NCBI GenBank assembly: GCA_017552705.1 | Contig: JAFZOY010000078.1 | Coordinates: 1 to 38,242, forward strand | From: Bacteroidales bacterium | Lineage (GTDB): Bacteria; Bacteroidota; Bacteroidia; Bacteroidales; UBA1715 | Direction of reading: 5' to 3' | DNA length: 38,242 nt | Part shown: positions 1-9,100 of the stretch, piece after piece | How positions within the stretch are numbered: position 1 is the stretch's first letter | How the letters are laid out: each line of letters begins with the position of its first letter | Notes under the pieces: model-generated | What the model was told of the DNA's origin: nothing | What the model saw: only the letters and a program-made list of their open reading frames with translations | Databases searched by the model: none | Translations under genes and position numbers: made by a program

Positions 1-1877
1 AATTTATTATCATAGAATACATTGTATATGGCTAACACTTTTTCCTTTGAACGATAGTTTTCGTTTAGGAGAACAACCCGATTACATTTTTCGGCTTTAT
101 GGAGTGTTTTTTCAAATACAGAACTCTCATACATTGCACATAATTTTTCAAATTTATCCTTATCGAAAGATTTGAAATCTTTAACATCATCCTCTTTGAA
201 TTCCAACAAGGGAGCAAGTTGAAAATCATCACCAACAAGTATGATCTTTTCCACATAAGGCAGATATCGAAGCACTTCCGTTATAGGACACTTTGAGACC
301 TCATCTATAATTAACCATTTAAATCCCTCTAATACTTTCAATCCTTTCTTGCCAGATATCGCACTTGTAGTAGTTGTCGCTCCTATTACAGAAAATTCTG
401 ACATATCGGTTTCTTTTGAGTATGAAAATTGTTTTTTCCCCTGGAATTTATTCATGGAGATTTTTACCTTGGTTGCTAAATTTGTATTTTTTGCTAGTTT
501 ATTGTGTTCTTCAAAGTTTACACCCCATGTTTTATATAACGTAACATCAATATCTGTACTACTATATTTATTTTTTCTATTGGTGATACGAGTCGGGATG
601 ATGGGATCATAATTGCTCATCAATTTATCCAGTACATTATCAATAGCGATATGCGTTTGAGATGAAATTATCACCTTTTCTCTCAATTCCTTAACTATAT
701 ATTGAACAATTGCATTGATAACGTGTGTTTTCCCTGTGCCAGGAGGTCCCTTTATCAAACTTACAGGGGAGCCATCTATTGCCATTAAAAATGCCTTACG
801 TTGACTTTCATTTAGACCATGCATATATATTTCTTTGATTCCATCACTTTCATGTTTGTTATTTGGCATATCATCATCCCCAATAAGGTAACGAAGAAGT
901 TCACTTGCAGCACCAGAAGCACCTTGGTTTATCAATCGTAACGAGTTGTCAATGGACTCAACCTTGATTTTCTGTCCCATATCATACAAATTCAAAAACT
1001 TATAGTCTCTCTTGGGATTCTTGACCTCTCCCGACAATTTCAATTTCCCATCATTATTGTTTATCGAAACTACTTGGAATTGTGTCAATTGAAGAACTTC
1101 ATTTTCTGTAATTGTTTTGTGATTGCTAAGATAAACACAATCAAAGCCAATAGAATTAATACGATTGATAACCTTTCCCCCACCTATAATTTCAATATCA
1201 ACAAGTTTTCTTACCTTATCCTTGATAGAATTTGACAATTGGTCATATACTTCTGAGCGGAGTTTATATCCAACAATTATTCCACTATGGTCAAAAACCT
1301 CTTTGTTGCCCATATCCTTCAGTTCGGTTTCAGCATCGTCAATGGAGATGAAGTAATATGGTTCTGATATATTCTTTATCTTATATGATGTTTCATTGTT
1401 TCGTTCAGATGACAGTTCCTTATAGAACTCAAATAGCTCCATGAATTCATCAAATTGTTCAATATTATATACCAAATCTGGATCCTCACTCCACTGTTTT
1501 AGGACAGACATTAATTCATTATTAGTAATGGCATAGTTTGGTTGTGAGAAGTTGATTTCTGTTTCAAGCCCCTTGATTGAATCAAAATTAACACCTTCAT
1601 CTTTTATTGCTTGTACAACATAGAACTTGCCACGAAAATCATCTTTAAATTCGCATTCAAGGACTCCTTTGAGAATTAGACATCCTTTATCAACAAGTTT
1701 ATATATTATTTTTAAATTTCTCAAAGCTTTTATATCCCTACTATCTTTTTTGTCATACTCGGGTGATAACTTGTTTGTTGACACCTTAACAGGGTGATTA
1801 CCAGCTTGCTTGACCTCGTTAATAAGATCTACTTCTTCTTGTTTTAAATCTTGTTTATGTTCAATCTTCAAATTCAT
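1..1877 (-). CDS. Upf1-like superfamily 1 helicase, C-terminus cut by window edge
   Basis: An open frame runs leftwards from an ATG at 1877 off the window edge, giving 625 complete codons without a stop. The first 350 or so residues match no domain I can name. Then come the SF1B helicase signs: a Q-motif-like NESQRKAF, Walker A GPPGTGKT at residues 377-384, motif Ia ISSQTHIAIDNV, Walker B DEVS at 525-528, motif III VGDDFQLAPL near 547 and the motif IV-like NENYRS near 607. The second RecA lobe (motifs V and VI) and any C-terminal nuclease lie outside the window. It starts 28 bp after the WYL regulator stop on the same strand, so the two are probably one transcript. The family uses ATP to move along or remodel nucleic acid. 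WYL-plus-helicase pairs are common in phage-defence loci, so a defence role is plausible but inferred. Alternatives are an RNA or repair helicase. Confidence 0.85.
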   Translation of the reverse strand, partial: MNLKIEHKQDLKQEEVDLINEVKQAGNHPVKVSTNKLSPEYDKKDSRDIKALRNLKIIYKLVDKGCLILKGVLECEFKDDFRGKFYVVQAIKDEGVNFDSIKGLETEINFSQPNYAITNNELMSVLKQWSEDPDLVYNIEQFDEFMELFEFYKELSSERNNETSYKIKNISEPYYFISIDDAETELKDMGNKEVFDHSGIIVGYKLRSEVYDQLSNSIKDKVRKLVDIEIIGGGKVINRINSIGFDCVYLSNHKTITENEVLQLTQFQVVSINNNDGKLKLSGEVKNPKRDYKFLNLYDMGQKIKVESIDNSLRLINQGASGAASELLRYLIGDDDMPNNKHESDGIKEIYMHGLNESQRKAFLMAIDGSPVSLIKGPPGTGKTHVINAIVQYIVKELREKVIISSQTHIAIDNVLDKLMSNYDPIIPTRITNRKNKYSSTDIDVTLYKTWGVNFEEHNKLAKNTNLATKVKISMNKFQGKKQFSYSKETDMSEFSVIGATTTTSAISGKKGLKVLEGFKWLIIDEVSKCPITEVLRYLPYVEKIILVGDDFQLAPLLEFKEDDVKDFKSFDKDKFEKLCAMYESSVFEKTLHKAEKCNRVVLLNENYRSKEKVLAIYNVFYDNK

Positions 1878-1905
1878 AATATTATATTTTGAGAGGTTAA
1901 ATTTA

Positions 1906-2970
1906 CTATTTTTTATTGCAATATGAATTATTTTTGTTATCAAAAGCAATAGAATAAGCATTGATCATACAATGAATTCTTTTTAATATTTCTTGTGTTA
2001 TTGAGTTTGGCTCTATAACAACCATGTCACATCCATACGAGCTCAATTCTCGAATCAGTTCGTAATTAGGAATGCAATCAATCGAAAAGAATTTTCCTCC
2101 TTCAAGGTTTGGATATTGTTCCCTGAGTTTCGCTTCTTTTTCGTTCTTATACGTTTTTTGAGAACCATGAATCGGTTTTGTCACAACGTAATTATATGAT
2201 TTTTCACTTACCCAAAATATGATATGCTCCACTTTTTTGTCTTTTTCAAGTGTTACTCCTACAATGTCTTCAAAGCGTTCACTTAAATCTTGGGGACATT
2301 CACAATATGTTTTTTCTGGCAGATGTTTTACCTCGTCAATTCTATCTAGTGCAAAATTACATACAAACTTATCGGGTTCTACTGCACCAAGAACATACCA
2401 ACGGTCGTTATATTGCTTCAACAGATACGGATAAAAAACAACTTTTCGCTGTGTTTCATCATTAAATGTATGATAGGTCAACTCTACAACCACCTTATTA
2501 GAAATACAATCGAAAATTGTTCCCAATAAGTTTGAATTTTGCAAATCAGGATTGTTGCTGAAACTAATGATTTTAGGTCGTTCCTCCAATTTCAATGCGG
2601 ATTTTAATCTGTCAAACCATTCAAAGTTCTCCAAACCTTCAAATTGTCCGATTGTATTTAACATTTCAGCAATTAGATTTCGTTCCTCGTTAGTCAACTC
2701 TTTATGAAATATAGAAAAAGATGGATTTGCATATTTAAGACATCGTTTCCCATCGCAGTTAAATCGTTCTATTTCTGCACAAAATGGAGAATTTTCCAAC
2801 GCATTTATATCTTTTTCTATGCAGCGTCGGGTAACTTCCGGCAAATCTGCATCATGTAATTTTTCATTGCATTTCTCCGTAAGTTCGTGAATATCATAGA
2901 AATGATGTCTATCAGAAAGCATCTCATCAAGAAACTTATACCGTATTTGAGCATTTTTATTTGTTGCCAT
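1906..2970 (-). CDS. WYL-domain transcriptional regulator
   Basis: The 354-residue protein has the layout of WYL regulators. An N-terminal winged-helix-like segment (about 7-80, with TRRCIEKDINALE resembling the recognition region) is followed by a linker, a WYL core around 155-215 (WYVLGA at 191-196 and the FALDRIDEV ending) and a C-terminal extension to about 335. WYL domains are thought to sense nucleic acid or nucleotide ligands and often control defence or DNA-damage genes. The gene has its own -7 element (2988-2995) and a 15-bp palindrome just upstream of it, which fits autoregulation. The helicase follows after 28 bp. The ATG at 2970 is chosen because the promoter element ends only 18 bp away. 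Target genes are inferred to be itself and the helicase. Confidence 0.88.
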   Translation of the reverse strand: MATNKNAQIRYKFLDEMLSDRHHFYDIHELTEKCNEKLHDADLPEVTRRCIEKDINALENSPFCAEIERFNCDGKRCLKYANPSFSIFHKELTNEERNLIAEMLNTIGQFEGLENFEWFDRLKSALKLEERPKIISFSNNPDLQNSNLLGTIFDCISNKVVVELTYHTFNDETQRKVVFYPYLLKQYNDRWYVLGAVEPDKFVCNFALDRIDEVKHLPEKTYCECPQDLSERFEDIVGVTLEKDKKVEHIIFWVSEKSYNYVVTKPIHGSQKTYKNEKEAKLREQYPNLEGGKFFSIDCIPNYELIRELSSYGCDMVVIEPNSITQEILKRIHCMINAYSIAFDNKNNSYCNKK

Positions 2971-2987
2971 ATTTCGTTTATTTTTTG

Positions 2988-2995
2988 CAAAGATA
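2988..2995 (-). promoter_or_regulatory. Bacteroidetes -7 element for the WYL-helicase unit
   Basis: Read on the minus strand the bases are TATCTTTG, an exact match to TAnnTTTG. They lie 17 bp before the WYL start codon. A TTG sits upstream, but 25 bp away, which is longer than the usual 19-21, so only the -7 half is well supported. Confidence 0.6.
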
Positions 2996-3005
2996 GCAGC
3001 AAAAA

Positions 3006-3020
3006 CGAACCGTATGTTCG
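3006..3020. promoter_or_regulatory. Palindrome, candidate WYL operator
   Basis: CGAAC-cgtat-GTTCG is a perfect inverted repeat with 5-bp arms and a 5-bp centre. It lies 10 bp upstream of the -7 element, between the usual -7 and -33 positions, where a bound dimer would block transcription. Binding by the WYL protein is inferred. Confidence 0.4.
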
Positions 3021-3113
3021 CAATGTATAATATAATCTTTGAGTTTATTTTTCAGTTCGTTACTATGGTAGACTATTGAGGTTTAACAATATCCAAACTT
3101 CACTAAAACTGAA

Positions 3114-4178
3114 TTATTTCCCCGTTATCGTTTCTCCAAATTCATCATTTTTATGTTGCTTCCAATTCATCACCGCCAATTCCTTACTTGCATTGGCATA
3201 GCAGTATTCGCACAGGTGGGGGCAAGTGTTGTATTCGCCAATATCCTTGCTTACCATACAGCCACAAAACTGGCGTTGCCCTTTGTCGCGGTTGTCTTTC
3301 TTCTGTCTCGCATATTGGGTGGCATTGAGTAGTATGGCATCGGCAGGAATCGGTTCTTCGCCAAACAATGAGTTTTCTCTATTGTGGATTTCCACGCCAA
3401 GAAATTTCATCAACTCGGCATCGTTGTAGGCAAAACGAATCATCAGTTCGTCATCAACACAATGGTTGTGCGAGATTCCGTATTTTCCAATATCAATTTT
3501 TTCGCCACAGGTAGCCAATTGGAAACCCCATTTTGTATTCAGTTTCTGCAATTCCTCGGCAAAGGCAATCATTTGTGGTTCAGTCCATTCGGTGTAATGT
3601 ATGCTGTTTTTGTCGAGATTCGCCTTTACTTTTTTATATGCCGCAATATCGGCAAAACTGAACACTAATTTTTCGGTATATCCAACCAACTGATTTCCAA
3701 TGTTTTCAATTTTGCCAAGCAAATCGTCAACGGAAATGGTGTCGGTCAGAATCAGCGGGTCAAAACGCCAAATCACCCGTCCTTTGCCCAATTTGTCAAC
3801 CAATGCTTTAAATGTGTCTATGCGCTTGGCAAGTTGAGGAACGCCACGTTCCAACCCTTCGGCAACATAATCGTTCAACGTGTATTGAATATAGCAACCT
3901 ATCTTTTGTTCTTTCAGAGAATCAATGTGTTGCAACAACGGTTCGGGATTTTTCGACCAAAAGACAATAAATCTTGTCTTATTGTATGCCACGTAACTTT
4001 TCACGCCGTTAAAGGGATTCGTCCACGCCGAATAACCAACGTTCAGGCGGTGGAAAAACCAATCGGAATAAAAAGCGGGAATGTCGGTGCTTCGGCTTGC
4101 CGAGACAATCACAGGAGCCTGTGCCTCAACTTGTTCACCATTCTCTCTCGTAATATGTATCTTTTCCCACGTAGCCAT
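3114..4178 (-). CDS. DUF1848 family protein
   Basis: This is a full-length match in size and motifs to the DUF1848 family, whose function is unknown. The N-terminal part has VIVSASRSTDIPAF and SAWTNPFNG. The C-terminal part has the family cysteine cluster FCGCMVSKDIGEY followed by CPHLCEYCYAN, which suggests a bound metal or iron-sulfur cluster. I place the start at the ATG at 4178 (MATWEKI). A TTG nine bases earlier would add MDK and cannot be excluded. A -7 element at 4201-4208 supports either. It is read in the same direction as hipBA, with a 154-bp gap after hipA, and the WYL regulator follows 143 bp later behind its own promoter, so it is probably transcribed alone. No signal peptide is seen, so it should be cytoplasmic. 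Confidence 0.85.
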   Translation of the reverse strand: MATWEKIHITRENGEQVEAQAPVIVSASRSTDIPAFYSDWFFHRLNVGYSAWTNPFNGVKSYVAYNKTRFIVFWSKNPEPLLQHIDSLKEQKIGCYIQYTLNDYVAEGLERGVPQLAKRIDTFKALVDKLGKGRVIWRFDPLILTDTISVDDLLGKIENIGNQLVGYTEKLVFSFADIAAYKKVKANLDKNSIHYTEWTEPQMIAFAEELQKLNTKWGFQLATCGEKIDIGKYGISHNHCVDDELMIRFAYNDAELMKFLGVEIHNRENSLFGEEPIPADAILLNATQYARQKKDNRDKGQRQFCGCMVSKDIGEYNTCPHLCEYCYANASKELAVMNWKQHKNDEFGETITGK

Positions 4179-4200
4179 TTTATCCAATGAAATCAGTTTT

Positions 4201-4208
4201 CAAATATA
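4201..4208 (-). promoter_or_regulatory. Promoter of the DUF1848 gene
   Basis: Minus-strand TATATTTG matches the -7 consensus. A TTG (4227-4229) lies 18 bp further upstream as a possible -33 element. The expected transcript start is close to 4194, leaving a leader of about 16 bases before the ATG at 4178. Confidence 0.55.
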
Positions 4209-4332
4209 AAAAGATTTTACGGCTGACAAGGAAATATGTCAGGTAAAAATCACCACGTTTTTAGAGAATATAGCCAATTATTTCAGCAATTTTCTCAGTT
4301 CTTCTATATCGGGCAAGGGATTTCGCAAAAAC

Positions 4333-5589
4333 TCAAAAATCTTGAACTATCGTATCTATTCTTTGGGCGAATCGCTCTTGTTCTGCCACAGAAATATTAC
4401 ACTGTCGGGCAACGGTTCTCCATGATTTTACTACTTGGATTACGGAGTCAATGCATTTTTTAGCTTCCGCAAAATCTAAAAAATAATCATTATGTGCAGC
4501 AAGAAGTTCGCGTAACGAGGAATCGTTTGAATTTTGCGAAATCAGTAAACTTTGCGTTGTTTCGTTTGTCGGGTTCAAATCGTATGCAGGCGAAAGTGTC
4601 CAACCATGTTTCGTCAACACAAATCCATGATTACGGAAGTGGTCGTCGTGGTTTCCAATACAAATGTTAAATGCTATTCGTCGGTACAATTCCAATAAAT
4701 TCTTCGAAACCTCGGCAATACCCGTATTCCCTATAATTGCATCAACTATATCCAGATAACCTTTGCCAGAATTTGCATCATCTCCATCGTGTAAATCACA
4801 CAACGTCATTGCCGAAGCAAAATGGATACGTTTTTCACCTATTCTGTCAAAACGTTTCGACAACAAGGTATGATATTTTACCCCCGATAATTGCAGAAGT
4901 TTTGTTTCTGCAACGGAAATCCCTGTTTTTTTTGCCAAACAATGGGCAAAATGTTCCCATAATGCCACATCGTAGTCATCGGCAATAGACGGAATTTTTG
5001 CAATACACAGATTGCCTTTCTCATCACGCACACTTGCTTTGGGACGTGCGCCGCCAAGCGACGACCCTTGTCGGAACAGGTTTTTCAACCATTCTTCTTT
5101 TATAGACTCATTTTTTTCTATACACGATTCGTACTTGTGGGCAACATCGACAAATTCACGTAAATCGGTCAGTGGCGGAATGGAACGAACATCGTCAAGA
5201 CCAACATACTCGCCATTTTTCAAAAATCGGAAACCTCCCGTCCTTGCCACATCGGATAACTGCAACAAATAATCAAAATCTGTTAATGTTCGTGGCAAAC
5301 GTCCCTCTTGTTCCGCCGTGAATTTCTCTTTTTTATCAATCAAACGCCGACCCCAACGGTCTGGCATAGCATCTGCAATACAGGAGAAAATAGAATTCGT
5401 TTTGTGTTGTATGCCTATATAATTATTCAAATCACCACTCAACAAAAAGGATTTATGATTGTTTAACCAAATTGCGTCGAACGAAAAATTATAGGCGGCA
5501 GAGCCACGCAATCGTTCGTAGCCCAATTCTCCAACGATTTCTGGTTTGTCAAGCCAGTCAAAATCCGCTATTATCTGTATTCGTTCCAT
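4333..5589 (-). CDS. hipA: HipA family serine/threonine kinase toxin
   Basis: The 418-residue protein has the HipA kinase layout. Seen are the glycine-rich loop SSLGGARPKA (176-185), the ATP-contacting lysine in CIAKIPS (198), LLSKRFDR near 244, the catalytic loop GNHDDHFRN (313-321) and the metal-binding aspartate in LSPAYDLNP (about 338). In E. coli, HipA phosphorylates glutamyl-tRNA synthetase and slows translation. The target here is unknown. The start is one base after the stop of the HTH antitoxin, the usual tight coupling. The stop at 4333-4335 is followed, in another frame, by about 20 codons that read like protein (to a TAA at 4278-4280), so the annotated C-terminus may result from a late frameshift. 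The catalytic residues are all present, so the kinase itself may be active. Confidence 0.92.
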   Translation of the reverse strand: MERIQIIADFDWLDKPEIVGELGYERLRGSAAYNFSFDAIWLNNHKSFLLSGDLNNYIGIQHKTNSIFSCIADAMPDRWGRRLIDKKEKFTAEQEGRLPRTLTDFDYLLQLSDVARTGGFRFLKNGEYVGLDDVRSIPPLTDLREFVDVAHKYESCIEKNESIKEEWLKNLFRQGSSLGGARPKASVRDEKGNLCIAKIPSIADDYDVALWEHFAHCLAKKTGISVAETKLLQLSGVKYHTLLSKRFDRIGEKRIHFASAMTLCDLHDGDDANSGKGYLDIVDAIIGNTGIAEVSKNLLELYRRIAFNICIGNHDDHFRNHGFVLTKHGWTLSPAYDLNPTNETTQSLLISQNSNDSSLRELLAAHNDYFLDFAEAKKCIDSVIQVVKSWRTVARQCNISVAEQERFAQRIDTIVQDF

Positions 5590-5590
5590 A

Positions 5591-5911
5591 TCAATCTCGT
5601 TTCGAAGCCCGTCGACGTTGTTTCAAACTCAAATCCTGCAAACTGCGTCCGATTTCATCTTTTTGTGCAATCAACAATATATCTTCGTCTAATTGCAAGG
5701 CATATAGCACTCGCAGGTAAATGCCAATGGCAACGGTTGCGGAGCCTTTCTCTACGCGTATTACCGAGAGCTCCGAACATGTTGCCCGCTCCGCTATTTG
5801 GGCTAAACTTAAATTCCTACGCAAACGAGCCAGTTTAATCTGTTCGCCCACTATGGCAAGATTTGCCGTCAGTTTGCGCGGAAGAAGCGTTCCTTTCGTT
5901 GCCTTTGTCAT
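5591..5911 (-). CDS. hipB: HipB-like XRE-family antitoxin and repressor
   Basis: The 106-residue protein has a helix-turn-helix of the XRE type over roughly residues 20-75 (GEQIKLARLRRNLSLAQIAE, then SELSVIRVEKG). It ends in a basic tail KQRRRASKRD. In this family the protein binds the promoter of its own operon and holds the kinase inactive. The gene directly precedes hipA with one base between them. A -7 element (5934-5941) sits 22 bp upstream of the ATG and is bracketed by an inverted pair of 7-bp sites, consistent with autorepression. The first 14 or so codons have a near copy 193 bp upstream (6056-6094). The name rests on the HTH domain and its partner rather than on close similarity to E. 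coli HipB. Confidence 0.85.
   Translation of the reverse strand: MTKATKGTLLPRKLTANLAIVGEQIKLARLRRNLSLAQIAERATCSELSVIRVEKGSATVAIGIYLRVLYALQLDEDILLIAQKDEIGRSLQDLSLKQRRRASKRD
5863..5901. repeat. Direct repeat copy inside the hipB 5' end
   Basis: This 39-bp stretch of hipB codons is repeated at 6056-6094 with 35 of 39 bases identical and no gap. This copy is in frame and encodes part of the antitoxin N-terminus (around LLPRKLTA). Confidence 0.8.
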
Positions 5912-5917
5912 TGTAAA

Positions 5918-5965
5918 CTATCATTAAGTAATGCAAATATATGTAAATGTTTTATTTTATGATAG
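5918..5965. promoter_or_regulatory. Inverted site pair around the hipBA promoter
   Basis: CTATCAT (5918-5924) and its exact complement ATGATAG (5959-5965) face each other across the -7 element, with centres 41 bp apart, close to four helical turns. Such pairs are typical of HTH antitoxin operators. Binding by HipB is inferred. Confidence 0.35.
5934..5941 (-). promoter_or_regulatory. Promoter -7 element of hipBA
   Basis: Minus-strand TATATTTG is an exact match to TAnnTTTG, 22 bp before the hipB ATG. No convincing -33 element was found at the expected distance. Confidence 0.5.
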
Positions 5966-6055
5966 ATTGTTGAGTTGAAAAATTTACTCTTTTCAAGAAA
6001 GGAATATTATAATTCGATAAAATGAGGTGTATTACTGTTTCGGAAAAAATCTAAA

Positions 6056-6094
6056 TTGCCGTCAGTTTGCGCGGAAAAAACGTGTCTTTCGTTG
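6056..6094 (-). pseudogene. Decayed copy of the hipB 5' end
   Basis: This copy matches hipB bases 5863-5901 at 35 of 39 positions. Read on the minus strand from an ATG at 6097-6099, it meets a TGA after about 12 codons because four bases are missing between the ATG and the conserved part. It therefore cannot encode the antitoxin and looks like a relic of a duplicated or replaced antitoxin gene. It lies between hipBA and secA. Confidence 0.55.
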
Positions 6095-6155
6095 ATACAT
6101 TACAAAACTTCTGTAATTTGATTGGATAAAATCTAAAAAACATCGGTTTTTTACA

Positions 6156-6163
6156 TACCTTTG
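6156..6163 (+). promoter_or_regulatory. Promoter -7 element of secA
   Basis: TACCTTTG matches TAnnTTTG and lies 36 bp before the secA ATG. The rest of 5912-6199 holds the divergent hipBA promoter and the hipB relic. Confidence 0.55.
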
Positions 6164-6199
6164 CGGTCTGATTAAACGAAATATAAAATAAACCGACCT

Positions 6200-9100
6200 A
6201 TGAGTCTGATTAACAGTATTGTACGTAAGATTTTCGGTGGAACGAAATCGGAAAAAGATATAAAGGAAATACTTCCATTGGTTGCGAAAATCAACGAGAT
6301 TGAAGAAAAATTGAATGCTGGCACAACGGATGAACTTCGTGCAGCAACGAAAAAGTTACAGCAGAAAATTGCCGATGCCATTAAGCCGCAAAATGAGAAA
6401 ATCGCTGAATTGCAGGCAAAATTGGAAGACGAAGATATTACTTCGGTGGATGAACGCGAGGCGTTGTATGACACTATCGACTCTTTGAAAAAAGAAATCG
6501 ATGAGGTTATTGCCCAAACTCTCGACGAAATTCTTCCCGATGCGTTCGCTATTGTGAAAAATACGGCTCGACGCTTTGCCAACAACGAAACTGTTGTGGC
6601 TACCGCAACCGACTACGACAAGGATTTGGCTGCAATTTGCCCGCATATCACAATCGAAAACGATAAGGCTATTTGGAGCAATACGTGGATTGCCGGCGGA
6701 AACCCTGTTACATGGGATATGGTGCATTACGATGTGCAACTTATTGGAGGTACGATCCTTCATCAGGGAAAAATTGCCGAAATGGCTACCGGTGAAGGTA
6801 AAACGCTTGTGGCTACGCTTCCTGTGTTCCTTAATGCGCTTGCCGGACGGGGCGTACACGTGGTTACTGTCAACGATTATTTGGCAAAACGTGACTCGGA
6901 ATGGATGGGCCCGATTTACCAATTCCATGGCTTGAAGGTTGATTGCATCGACAAGCACGAACCTAACTCCGAAGCGCGCCGCCGTGCATATCAAGCCGAT
7001 ATTACCTATGGTACAAACAATGAATTCGGTTTCGATTATCTGCGCGACAATATGGCGACTCGTCCCGAAGAACTTGTGCAACGTGAACATAATTATGCGA
7101 TTGTCGATGAGGTTGACTCGGTGTTGATTGACGATGCCCGTACACCGTTGATTATTTCTGGTCCGGTTGCGAAGAAAAGCAACGGCGATGAATTGTTCGA
7201 CGAATACCGCCCTCGTGTGGAACGCTTGTATAATGCGCAGAAAGCGCTGTTCAACAAAACGTTTGCCGAGGCTAAATCGTTGATTGGTTCTCCGGAAAAA
7301 GAAAAGGCAGAAGAAGGGGCGAAATTGTTGTTCCGCGCTTATAAAGCGTTGCCAAAAACAAATTCGTTGATAAAATTCTTGAGCGAACAAGGTATGAAAA
7401 CCTTGTTGAACAAGACGGAAAATATCTATATGGCTGAAAATAACAAATATATGCCGATTATTACCGACGAGCTGTATTTTGTTATTGACGAGAAAAACAA
7501 TATCATCGAACTAACTGAAAAAGGTATTGATTTTCTGTCCGCCGATTTGGAAGACAAGAACTTCTTCGTGCTTCCCGATATTGGCGATAAGATTGCCGAT
7601 ATTGAGAAATCCGACAAAACTCCTGAGGAAAAGCTTGTGGCTAAAGATGAACTTGTTCAGGATTATGCGATTAAGTCGGAACGTGTGCACACCATCAATC
7701 AGTTGCTGAAGGCATACGCTTTGTTCACCATCGACCAGGAATATGTGGTGATGGACAATCAGGTTAAGATTGTTGACGAACAGACTGGCCGTATTATGGA
7801 AGGCCGCCGCTATTCCGACGGCTTGCATCAGGCAATCGAGGCTAAGGAACGTGTGAAAGTGGAGGCTGCTTCACAAACGCATGCCACAATCACGTTGCAG
7901 AATTATTTCCGTATGTACAAGAAACTTGCGGGTATGACAGGTACTGCTGTTACCGAGGCAAAGGAATTCTGGGACATCTACAAAATGGAAGTTGTTGTGG
8001 CTCCTACCAATAAACCTGTGATTCGTAAGGACTACGACGATTTGATTTACAAAACCCGCCGTGAAAAATACAATGCGGTAATCGACCACGTGGAGGAATT
8101 GATTAAGGAAGGCCGTCCAGTGTTGGTTGGTACCACATCAGTTGAAATATCGGAATTGCTGTCGCGTATGCTTACCCGACGCAAGTTGCAGCATACTGTG
8201 TTGAATGCGAAGTTACACCAGAAGGAAGCCGAAATTGTTGCGCTGGCTGGACAACCCGGACATATCACCATTGCCACAAACATGGCTGGTCGTGGTACCG
8301 ATATCAAGTTGAGCGCGGAAGTGAAAGAGGCTGGAGGTTTGGCGATTATCGGTACGGAGCGTCACGATTCCCGTCGTGTTGACCGTCAGTTGCGTGGTCG
8401 TTCTGGTCGTCAGGGTGATCCAGGAAGTTCGCAATTCTTTGTTTCGCTCGAAGACGATTTGATGCGTAAGTTCGGCTCGGAACGTATCGCCGGCATTATG
8501 GATAGAATGGGCTTGGAAGAAGGTGAGGTTATCCAACATTCAATGATTTCGAAATCTATCGAACGCGCGCAACAAAAAGTGGAGGAAAACTTCTTCGGAA
8601 TCCGTAAACGCTTGTTGGAATACGATGATGTGATGAACTCACAACGTGAGGTTGTATATACGAAACGCCGCCATGCTTTGTTTGGCGACCGTATCGGTAT
8701 TGATTTCGCGAATATGATGTACGATGTGTGTCTCAGCATTGTGTCGAACGCTCATGGAAATGTTGATTTCGAAGAATTTAAGTTTGAATTGCTTCGACTG
8801 CTTTCGCTTGAATGTCCAATCAACGAACAGGAATATCTGCGTATGTCGCAGGAAGATATTGTGGAGAAAATCTACAATGCGTTGCTCGAAATATATAACA
8901 ACCGTGTACAGGCAATTTCAAAACAGGCTAATCCTGTGGTACAGAAAGTGTTTACGGAGCAAGGTGCGACATATAAAAATATTGTTGTGCCGATTTCCGA
9001 CGGACGTAGAGTGTACAATGTTGTCACCAATTTGGAAAAGGCTGCGAAGACCGAAGGCCGCGAACTTGTTCGCTCGTTCCTGAAGACTATCATCTTAATC

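Noticed and set aside
349..1356. Plus-strand open frames of 87 and 63 codons in the left region
   Set aside because: They lie opposite the helicase, which has full motif support on the minus strand; their translations show no domain.
6356..7390. 344-codon open frame opposite secA
   Set aside because: It is antisense to the SecA motor domain and has no recognisable motif; codon bias of secA keeps that frame open.
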